DNA from: Dolosigranulum savutiense
GTDB lineage: Bacteria > Bacillota > Bacilli > Lactobacillales > Carnobacteriaceae_A
Length of the DNA stretch: 64,000 nucleotides
Direction: 5' to 3'
NCBI RefSeq assembly: GCF_039830095.1
Contig: NZ_CP142435.1
Span: 310,001 to 374,000, forward strand
How positions within the stretch are numbered: position 1 is the stretch's first letter; each line of letters begins with the position of its first letter. The translations under genes were made by a program, and so were the position numbers. Shown here in pieces: positions 7,901-16,300 of this stretch. The notes below the pieces were generated by a model, which did no database searches, was not told the DNA's origin, and worked only from the letters and a program-made list of their open reading frames with translations.

Positions 7901-10166
7901 AAACAGTCGATGAATTTTCTTCAATCGCTATGAAAGCATTCAAGAATTCATTAGCAGCTTTGGAAATATCAATTGCATTACGCAACCAATAGATAATCTG
8001 ATCTTTCATACGTTTATTACCAGGATTTTCTATATACTTTTCAGCTGATTTACGGATAAGTTCAAATTCTTCTTGTAGCTGTTCAGCTTCTTCCTTAATG
8101 GATGATTCTTTATTCTTCAATTTTTCCATAAAACTTTGAAGTTTAGGAGCAAGGTCTACTGATTCTTGTAGTGCTACTACTCTCCTATCCATATTTTGAT
8201 TAATCATATGTTTTCCAAGTTCTTTGAATGCATTAGAGGCTTCCGTTGATTCAAAGGTCCCATGATCAGCAAAGTGAAAAGCTAAATCATTAATTGCTTG
8301 AGCATCTTCCACAGAATCCCAAATATTCCATGTATACTCCGCTCCAGAAAAAATTGCAATTTTTGAAGCTTCTGATTGCTGCATTGGATTCAGCATAATT
8401 CCTTCAATTAAATCAGGATCTACACCAGGATGTAAGAAATTCTCTCCTCCACCTAAAATTAAGTGTTTCTTAGCATTATCTGTTACAGGCCAGTTAATCC
8501 ACATATAAGGTGGTCGGTAATTATTTTCTCCATTTTTTGTAACATTTTGTTTGTATAGTTCTAAGAAAGATTGCGATGCTTCTCCCCAAACACGACCTCC
8601 CGTTACTCCTATGTCAGTAGTTGTTGGTAGGTGGTTATTTAGATGGCGTAATTCTCGTTCAGTTCCTTTTCCACCATATGCTTGGGGTACAAAAATCATC
8701 TCCTCACTTAATCCAGAGTACTCTGACTTTTTACTATTTAACCAAGTTGTTAAATCTTTCATAATTTTTACATAATCTTCTGGTTGTTGTGCACGGGCAT
8801 CATCAGCCAAAATTCCAAATTTACGTACACCATTATCCATCAACTGTGTAAATTTCTGTTTCACAATATCTAAATCATGATTATAATGTTCATCTGTATC
8901 AAAACGAATAGCATCATGCATAAATGGATGTAATGTCCATACAAATAAATTTTTAGTTCGGTTACCGACTTCAGCCATTTTTTTAATATCCGCCAATTTG
9001 TCATCAGGATATAATGTCCGCCAATTTCTATTATGATATTCATCATCTTTCGGGGCAAATAAGTATTGGTTTAGTTTTAAATCGCCTCCGTATTTCATCA
9101 ACTCAATACGATCTTGTACGGACCAAGGATTACCATAATAGCCTTCAATATAGCCCCGTTGAGCCATATCTGCATAATCTTCAATAACCATATTACGAAG
9201 TACGGGTACTTCAACCTGGTTTAATAAGTGTTTAACTGTAGTAAGACCATAAAAAACGGCATCGGTACTATTACCTACAATTGATAAAGTATTATCCTTA
9301 ATTACAATGGAATGACCATCAATTCTATCATAAAGTTGTTCATCCTGAATAAGATCTTGTTGATGCTCCTTAGCTTCTGATTCCTTATCGCGTACCCCCA
9401 ACAAAATATTAAAAGCACCTTCTTCATATTGTTGCGATGTTTGGTAAGAAATTTGATTTACCTGTAAGATTTCACGTAACCTGTGTAAAGTATATTTATC
9501 AAAATCATCACTTGCTACAATATTAACTGTTCCTCGCAATGATGAAGCGCCTTCAAGATATCTTAAATCTCTTGGTGAAGGAGCAATCGTATATTGTTGA
9601 CTCAAGTAGTGATCATTATTTAATGCTTCTTCAATAGCTTCTCTTGTTGCAGGATTATCTGCCGTGAAAGAGTCTGCTTCAATTAAGGGGGCTAGTTCTT
9701 CACTCTCTTTATTAGTTTCTTGTTCAGTCGCATGCTCTTCTAACTTAGCTGGATCCTGTTCTTCCTTCTCCATATTTGATTCTTCAGATTCTATCTCTTC
9801 ATTCTCATAATTTTCTGTCTTATTATCATTATCTTCATTTTCAATCATTTCTTCCCGGAGCATTTCTACATCTGTACTTTCTTCCACATTTACTTCATTA
9901 TTTGAATGATTTTTTGGTACAGATTTATCATCAGCTTTTTGCTCTTCAGCAACTACCTCAGTATCCCCAGCTGACTCAAATTGGTCTATTTCATAACTAG
10001 ACACCTCTCCATCCACTAATTCTTCAGCTGAAATAGATGATCCTGGATTAATAAATAAAACTGTTCCCGTTGCAACTGAAGCTAAGCCTACTGACAATTT
10101 TTTTAGTGAATAGCGTTTCTGTTGTTGCATCATGTGATACCGATAACTTCGCGTATTTTTATCCAT
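1503..10166 (-). CDS. Giant YSIRK-signal surface glycosidase: GH84 plus GH20 fusion
   Basis: This 2887-residue secreted protein begins with a YSIRK-type signal (KRYSLKKLSVGLASVATG, residues 17-34) and a long acidic linker. A GH20b-like domain (about 205-320) precedes a GH84 catalytic domain (about 335-650) with GYIEGYYGNPWS and the paired aspartates D455-D456 (GILADDARA), expected to act on beta-linked GlcNAc. Several F5/8-type C (CBM32-like) modules follow. A GH20 domain (about 1790-2240) carries the catalytic pair D2041-E2042 (HVGTDEYYG), then a laminin-G-like module and another F5/8-C module (about 2420-2570). Two GA-like helical segments lie near 2590-2790, and two copies of a surface repeat end the protein. 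There is no LPXTG or membrane anchor. The start is set by GGAGGGA at 10171-10177. The GH20 plus lectin-like module recalls lacto-N-biosidases, so exact substrate is open. Confidence 0.88.
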   Translation of the reverse strand: MDKNTRSYRYHMMQQQKRYSLKKLSVGLASVATGTVLFINPGSSISAEELVDGEVSSYEIDQFESAGDTEVVAEEQKADDKSVPKNHSNNEVNVEESTDVEMLREEMIENEDNDNKTENYENEEIESEESNMEKEEQDPAKLEEHATEQETNKESEELAPLIEADSFTADNPATREAIEEALNNDHYLSQQYTIAPSPRDLRYLEGASSLRGTVNIVASDDFDKYTLHRLREILQVNQISYQTSQQYEEGAFNILLGVRDKESEAKEHQQDLIQDEQLYDRIDGHSIVIKDNTLSIVGNSTDAVFYGLTTVKHLLNQVEVPVLRNMVIEDYADMAQRGYIEGYYGNPWSVQDRIELMKYGGDLKLNQYLFAPKDDEYHNRNWRTLYPDDKLADIKKMAEVGNRTKNLFVWTLHPFMHDAIRFDTDEHYNHDLDIVKQKFTQLMDNGVRKFGILADDARAQQPEDYVKIMKDLTTWLNSKKSEYSGLSEEMIFVPQAYGGKGTERELRHLNNHLPTTTDIGVTGGRVWGEASQSFLELYKQNVTKNGENNYRPPYMWINWPVTDNAKKHLILGGGENFLHPGVDPDLIEGIMLNPMQQSEASKIAIFSGAEYTWNIWDSVEDAQAINDLAFHFADHGTFESTEASNAFKELGKHMINQNMDRRVVALQESVDLAPKLQSFMEKLKNKESSIKEEAEQLQEEFELIRKSAEKYIENPGNKRMKDQIIYWLRNAIDISKAANEFLNAFIAIEENSSTVFDHYIQGVQDYEKSKTHEFWYVDHYERAELGVQHIRPFILESISILSDHVNRLISPVELPTFISNRQNPKGDIYSILSGELSTHLIYDSPNKIEVGDYIGVEYENPIQLTEVHFAMGQNNNLNDTFSEADIEYRDQSGQWHKIKTDYVGNEANISLAELDLTVTGIRLVATKEKERTWLGIRGISVNKPFIQNEGNNRELIVSENLSVRQGKLSHIIDNKDDTVAMLARGPYEGDNRDQTPADAYLMYDLGKLTDVSKIRFLQDSGTDKITSGRITYVDENNEWHDLATVDGRSEIVIEQNIKARYIAVVNHEQTNYWWRVYDFSVTTPSLSDYGYTNKDEIDTLRVETNDEMSELTIPEQLTLKPGEYIGMKLDRIREISKIDANNINDNLLIEYANNEVEWQPLNELTDGATARYIRVINQSDSNQIVTATSLKVVTKEVKSPALVETSFDESPKEGTELALFDNQFNTETVFRSGQKEGDYVLYDLGTDREIKSIRGYVQDGTSSYLRDGKIQISADGQEWTDVVTIGDGEPNEQKNDSLTDGYIHDSQNPGNRYIEGVLDTPKTARYVRILVTADYPHEYLSFNKLVFNNGEYWSPVNNPTISSEVPEKEGHLPSYIDDAQVLTSYRPDADQGEFIYRLSESTKQHKITTITNSTSGVKLSVSARVSRNEDGSDSEWTELGEITESKQTFVLEDITHLFELKFKYNNGAPTVYEIITESVKEDTENDTTLESFPTEGNVLLGAEAAATNEEANTAHTADKAIDGNGKTRWATDRDIENPSLTLTLKQLSKIQTIEIDWDKRNGESNIDEWELLYATESADNTATGVMEWQVAHHREGNPTLSEQIVLEQAITAKYLKLNILDYSAGSLGWRNVGISEIRALPNVPKHSSLDQIEALTLNADETEVLLPQTDGQLRIKGSNKPGVIDQNGRVYKPLTNQEIKLMLEENLDGKIMTKEITVQVKGQYEDEGIGESPKINPVVQQWHGIEGTTSITQHTTLVAEDDIFQDVVEIYQKDLQARGLNLAQGSLTDNSHISFQKVLDKGYGKEGYGITIENGKIMIEAADRIGALYATRTLLQMGETDLQNGYIRDFPSNEHRGFMIDTGRKFIPYERIMDILETMAYYKLNDLQLHLNDNYIFLKEHLKGKEGLSTQEQRDYVLNNAVSGFRLESSFQSEDGKYNLTSDQHYTNEQMQSIIKRGVELGINVVPEIDTPGHALSFTRVRPDLIYQGRLTGNHHDVERVAMLDLSDEKYEETFNFVTSVYDELLDGPLKGIKTIHVGTDEYYGDNEAYRRYANDLLNYIKSKGITPRIWGSLSSKTGQTPVDFNDVEVSIWSLGWQKPDEALQMGAKIINITDRPTYSVPSGDGSMGAYADFSDYVTQYNQWIPSDFRTGRGPKLNESNPNILGGAFAIWNDNIDLHDTGMTSYDIFTRFFKTLPVVAERTWGSDRAPAKYQDRTELPAERQYAPQTNPTHRVKDEQLFTLSSKTIDKFDHTNVENTNYLHFEKDSQVNTNLQVGPGYTLTVDVMLTEEGNTQVLATDGTNTIYLADNEGKVAYDFEQYHVQFDTELPRNKPVRLQFVTNVQETILYVDGVKQALLPQENHPKFAHNTLVMPLEKIGGFSGVLSRVELTKGAMENPAIVKDAIESVETNSQELNGTATEGPIELAFDKDKQTIWHSKWGEKEKNYTVNIALKEKTNLTGLAYTPRQDKSNNGNILTYEVYVEKDNELVKVAEGNWENSKSVKYAKFENTIETTKVQLKVLKGEQGFASAAAIQLLQDIEIAPIFEEEIVAPEKSDKPGDPSDSESSSSEGLITQKEEVATQIGKLSALRVADINKFIVAIALADTVEEINEILQRAIELNDQLQEDIEERNKTDKGEGVVQPEKPKFEGGVNGIGLVNEKLEFPSEEIERLLQVERDNASRYIATLPNVDNSRAKEFQAMIQESKDTLAIEEVIEEAEKLNTELGQLSLEQPTESEGTPKDQSDTVEANFAFTNDDGSVHRGSLGEFSSLEQAERRIRQYANELGYTLQSFRLDNGTFLADIDADFSQPLPASEQPEAQPIRDVEANFEFTLENGSVHRGSLGEFTSLEQAERRIRHFANEQGYTLHNFRIEDGKFLASVKEMNK

Positions 10167-10222
10167 AATGTCCCTCCAATAATTTAACTACTTTAGTATA
10201 TATTAAAGAAATTACTCTATTA

Positions 10223-10280
10223 ATTCTAAGCCAGGAATTGCAAATTATTACTACTTGCAATTCCCGTTATTGCTTAGAAT
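10223..10280 (-). other. Intergenic long hairpin without T-run
   Basis: Two nested 9-bp stems (ATTCTAAGC with GCTTAGAAT outside, GAATTGCAA with TTGCAATTC inside) lie between the BgaA-StrH gene and the GH84-GH20 gene. No T-run follows on either strand. It could limit read-through or protect an mRNA end; the role is inferred. Confidence 0.6.
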
Positions 10281-10356
10281 ATTATTTTGTTCCTATCAGT
10301 TTCCTATTGATATTTCTTCTAATTAAATTGTAGTGTAGCGTATTGTGACTACTGAC

Positions 10357-13300
10357 TTAATCTCTATTCTTCAGTACACTCACAATCGACGTGACACCAA
10401 TCACCCCTAATGTCCACACACTCATAGATGCTGCTTGAGGTACTTCGGTCACATCAGCGATAAACTTTTCATTTTCAATCCGGAAGTTGTGCAAGGTGTA
10501 ACCTTGCTTATTGGCAAAGTGACGGATGCGACGTTCGGCTTGTTCTAAGCTAGTGAACTCGCCTAATGAGCCACGGTGAACAGAACCATTTTCAAGTGTA
10601 AACTCGAAGTTAGCTTCAACATCACGTATTGGCTGCTCTTCCGGTTGTTCAGATTCAGGTAGAGGCTCGCTTAGATCCGCTTCAATGTCGGCTAAGAACA
10701 CACCATCTACTAGACGGAAATTCTGCAAGGTGTAGTTAAGTTCGTTCGCGTAGTGACGAATACGGCGTTCCGCTTGTTCTAAACTGCTGAATTCACCTAA
10801 TGATCCGCGGTGAGCTGTTCCATCTGAACTAGTGAAGATAAAACTTGCTTCTACTAAGTCCGGTAATTCTTCTGGCGTCACCTCTGGCTCAGTTGGTTGT
10901 TCCGGCTCAGGAGTTGGCTGTTCTTTAACTTCTGGGACTTCCTCTTCTTCATGGTCAGTCTCAGTACCCGGTTCCTCAACTTCTGGCTCATCTTCTATTG
11001 TAGGATCTTCTGGTGTAATCTCTGGCTCTTCTTCAACAATTTTTTCGAAGCTCAAGCTGATTTTGTATTCACCTGGTAAGCCGTTGTCTTGAGTAATCAA
11101 CTGGTATCCCGCTGCTTTGTACAAGCGGTTTAACGTAGCGACGAAATCAAGGGCTTTATCCCGGGAAGCAAATGTCAATGTTTCAGTTGACAATTCACCA
11201 TCCAGCGTCAATTCAAATTCATAATCGCCAGCGTAGATCTCTGGTTGTGGTTCAGGAGTTGGTTCATAATCATCTGTTCGGTACACATAAGTCAAAATAG
11301 CTTCCTCATCTGACTGTGTAAATGTGACATCTACGCGTTTATATTCCTTCCCGTCACGCTCAACGACTTCCGATAAGTATTGATCATACACCTTGCGTGC
11401 TTGTTCCGCTGATGACCAGACATCAGAATCTTTGCGGTCATAGACAACTTGTTCCCCATCGAAATCAGCGATAAGTTTGAAGTAGTCTTTAATAACTTCC
11501 TTAGGTTGTTCCTCTTCAATCGGTGGAGTTGGTTGTCCAGACTCTATCTCTTCATCATCTTCCCCAGTTCCAGGCCCTTCAGGATCTGGTGTTGGAGTAG
11601 ATTCATCCACTGGTTTTTCCACTAAGCCCTCAATTGCATTCACAATCGCATTAATATATTCATTGACATCACCTTGGTCATTAGCAGATTTTTGCCAGTC
11701 AACCGCTTCTTTGGCATCTTTTAAAGCTTGTACACTTTCATCAGTGTACTTAGATAGATCTTCAGGAATGTTCTGAATTGCTAGGTGTACTACTGAATAA
11801 TCTGCACGGAAGTAATTTTTATTATTTTGGAAGAATGTATCCAACCACTTGACAAAATTATCTCTTATGAATGGTACTCTTGGTTCGTCCGCCCAAGCAG
11901 CAATCATACTTCCAATCGTTTGGATTGGTTCACCCTCATTTTTCAACACTAAATCAAATGGAACATTATTCATACCTTGGAGTCCTTGATCCAAATTGTA
12001 ATAACCTGCATTCTCATTTTCACGACCGATAACATAATACCAATGATCATTCAAGTTGATAATATCATGTCCTTTGTCTGCAAGCAGTTTGGATGAAGCT
12101 GTGTTAAAGCCATTCCAACCGCCAGTCCAGTATGACACAATAATATCAGTATCAATCGTACCTTGATCGGTTACGTTGTTAAAGTAGATACCATCATTAA
12201 ACGCTACTGGCTTCATGTGTTTACTTTTAACTATTCGAGCTAATTCATTGGTATACTCGATAAATTTATCATATTGACCAGTTGATTGTAAGTGACCCCA
12301 TCCCATACCACCAGTCTTAAAGAGATCATTCGCATACTCATCTAGTCCAATATTGAATAAATCAGTCTGTCCACTAAAGAATGTTGCATAAGCTTTTATT
12401 AATTCCTTTGTAAATTCAACGGCTTCTTCATTATTTAGATCAATTGTACGATCAGATATAGATCCTCGGTAGCTATAATTTGGATTTTCAATTCCTAATA
12501 ACTTCATGGCATCCAACATAGCGTCCATATGACCTGGACTATTAATTCCAGGTACAATTCTAATACCTTTAGCTTTAGCATAATCTAAGATATCTTGCAT
12601 GTCAGCTTGTGTTAAGACATTACCATTTGGATCATCATAATATTTTTTATTTCCTTTTTTGATAGCTTCTTTTACCTTGTTGCTATCATATGTTTTAGAT
12701 TCCGTTGTGATGGTCATATCATCTAACACAAATCGTAACCCATCATTCCCTAACATTAACTGTAAGTCAGTGTATCCACGCGTACTCATAACATCGATTA
12801 TATCTTTAAGTTGATCAACCGAGTAATACTTGCGTCCTGCATCAACAGAGATTCCTTTCATAGCATTGAGTTTTTCTTCATGAGTTCTGTTTATCATTGG
12901 TCGATCATCTGCTTCAACAGGGGGTTGTTCTTCAGTTGACTGTTCAATTGTTTTTAATAACTTGAGTTCAGCAGCTGTACCAAACCCAGCATTTCCTGCA
13001 AGTACCTTGAATTGGACATAATCTGTTTCAATTGGATTTTCAAATGCAATAATTTTTTCTTCACGGTTGTTTGCCCAATTTCCTTCAGACACTTTCGTTA
13101 ATTTACCATTTAACTTCGCATGAATTTCATACTTAGTAACTAAACCATTACTTTCATAATCTTGGCGTGGAACATAGCCAAATCCTGTAAGTTGTTCAGG
13201 TTCAGTTAATTCAATATCAACTGTGTAGAACGTATCTTTTTTATTCCAATCAGTGTGCCAGAATGTCTCTTCTTTCCCATCAAACGCTAAATGAATAGAT

Positions 13301-16300
13301 CCTTCTGTTGGCTCTCCAGGTAATTGTTCACTTGAGGCTGAAATATTCTTGATTTTATCTGGATGAACTGAATTTTCGTGTGGTATAACTGATTCAGTCT
13401 CAGTTTCAACTAAATCTGGTTTGATTTCACGGCGAAGTAATTCCATTTCCGCTGCAGTACCATATCCAGCGTAACCTTCTAATAATTCAAATACTACATA
13501 ATCGGTTCGTAATGTTTGATCAAAGTAAGCAAATTTTTCTTCTCTGTCAAGAGACCATTCCCCTCTTTTACCTACCCAATCATCTTCCCCTGGTCCTATT
13601 TTTGCCCATAAGATATATTTTGTAGCAATACCATTTCTTTCAACATCTTGACGTGGAACATATCTAAGGCCTCTAATTGTGTCGGCTTCTTTTAATCTCA
13701 TATAGACAGAGTAACTTCCAGAATCTTTTTTATCCCAAGCTGAATGCCAGAATGTATTTGGATTTTTATCAAAGGCTAATTCTAATGGTCCTTCCACAGA
13801 AGTATTTCCAGTTGTTTGTTCACTTGATGTATCTATCCAGTCAAATTTATCTACTTCGACAATATTAGTTCCTGTCACTTTATCTTCTTCTACAGTTGGT
13901 AATTGTTGCCCTACTTCCGGTTTATCTTCCTCCTCAGTTGGTGTCTCTTCACGCTTACCATGCTTAATAAAATACTCTGTTACTTGTTTTTCATCCTCAG
14001 ACACCACGCGAATAATATAACTATTCTCATCATCTTCAGCGATTGTTACAGCCGCATTATCTTTAGATGTTGCTTTCACCTCAGTAATTTCTGTATCCTG
14101 AACGAAGTATCGGTTGTTAACAAACGAATCTACTGCAATATCTTGTCCATTTATGTTAACTGTCTCAAGTTCTGTTGATGAAGACTTTTGAACTGCTGAA
14201 ATAAATTCATCAACTTCAATCCCAGTCAACGCGGGAGCTTTCCCTTTTGAACTCTTCATGAATATTCGCAAACGACTAGTTCGGACTGGTTCTACAAAAG
14301 CATAAGGTGTATTCCCAGCTGTATGAACGGTTTGCGTAATATTAGAAAAGCCAATTTCTTTCCATTGGTTATCTGTTTCATCTAAATATTCAAACCGCAT
14401 ATTTTCTGGTCCAGGAAGAGCTGCATTAGTATGATCAGCATAATGCCATAAACGCAAATTTTGAATGCTATATGTTTCTGTCCAGTTCAGTTCCAAGAAC
14501 GATTCAGTTGGATTAATATAACCACCCCAGAAATCATTCCCTTCATAATCACCATCATTTAAGGTGGTATAATTACCCCAAATCATACGCTCAGTATAGA
14601 TTGGTATTCCATCTTTTACATAACCATTTTTAAATGTTGGTGTATTGTGGTAATTTGCTGATGCAATATTATCAGGTGAAACTGCTTCAACAACACGGAT
14701 AGTCGCTTCAACTTCGTAATCTTGACCAAAGACATCTGCTGTTCCTTTAATCGTATAATCACCCGGCTGTGAGATATCAATATCATCAGTTTGCCATGTC
14801 ACTGCAAATGGAACGGTCACAAATTCACCTAGTGAATTATAGCCTCGCCGTGTTTCTGGAAGACGCAATGTTTGTGTTGTTGATAGAGCTGTAGCATAAT
14901 TCTCAATAGCAGTAATCTTATTAAGAACAGATACAGTTGTTTTTATTGGTGTATCATAATCGACAAGTCGACCTGTAATTTCGAATGTACCTGTATTTTC
15001 ATATTGGCTCTGATCAATCTCATCCCACTCAATAGCTATATCTCTGCTTTCTGCATTACTAAATGTTCCAGATATTACGTTTGGCAAAGCAACTGGTTGA
15101 CCAGCTTGGGTATAGAATGTATCTGCTAAGTGATAACTTCTCAAGAATGTTACATCATTACTTGGTTTAGCTTTTGTATTAACAGTTAGAGATGTTCCTT
15201 CCAGTCCCTCTCCAGTTACATTTACTGTTATTGATCCAGCTCGATTAGTTGCTTGAATGATTGCTAATACTTTTCCACCAAAAGCTGTTCGTGTGTTTCC
15301 TTTGTAGGAATCTGTATCAGCTTGATTTCCATTATCTACCCCAACTAACTTACCTTCACCAACTACTTCGAAGTTCACACGATCAGTAGCATTATCAACA
15401 AGTCGCCCCTCTTCATCGACAACATCTACTTCTACATATAATAGATCTCTACCATCAGCTGTTAATTCTTCTTTATTTCCTGAAGCCTTCAACGCTGCTG
15501 GTTTTCCATACGTTTCAACGAGTTTTCGTCCATAGGCATTTTCAGTTATTTCATTTCCTTCTTCATCCCAGGCTCTAACAGATAATTCACCTGGTTCATG
15601 TTTGATATTAAATGTTGCATACGGTTTTTTATTGTTCGTTGATGTAAAGCGTCGGTATGAATAACCTAAATCTGTCGTATGAAGTGTAGAAGTATCTTCA
15701 GCTACTTTTTCTCCGTTTAAATATAATTCTACTTTTGCTGCATTAGTAAAGACATCTACCTTCACGTGTCCTTGATTATCCACAACAAGATTTTCTTTAT
15801 TCCACGTTGGCATCAAGTGTAGGGTATCTTCTTGATCATTCCACATACTGTGGTATAGGTAGTACGTATCTTTCGGGAACCCCGCAGTATCTACAATACC
15901 AAAGAAAGAGGAATTTGGTTTTGCTCCTTGTCCACTGACACTTCCTTGACCAATTCCATTCCAAGGTGTTGGTTCTCCAAGATAATCAAATCCTGTCCAC
16001 ACAAATTCTCCTGCAATAAAGTCATTCTCAATAACTCGACGCCATGATTCACTGGCAGATGCTCCCCAACCTACAACAGCTTCATCTGTATCGTATGCAG
16101 ACATGTGTAGATTCTGATTATCTCTACCATAAGTTGAATACCATGAGCGGGAATGAATTGCACTACCGGTCTCTGACATCATCAGAGGCCAGGCTGGATG
16201 TTTATCTTTTAAGCTCTTCATAAATGCATCTGTTCTATAGTTAAATCCTACAACACCACCATATTTAATGATTTCTTCATGAATTTTTTCATATTCTAAA

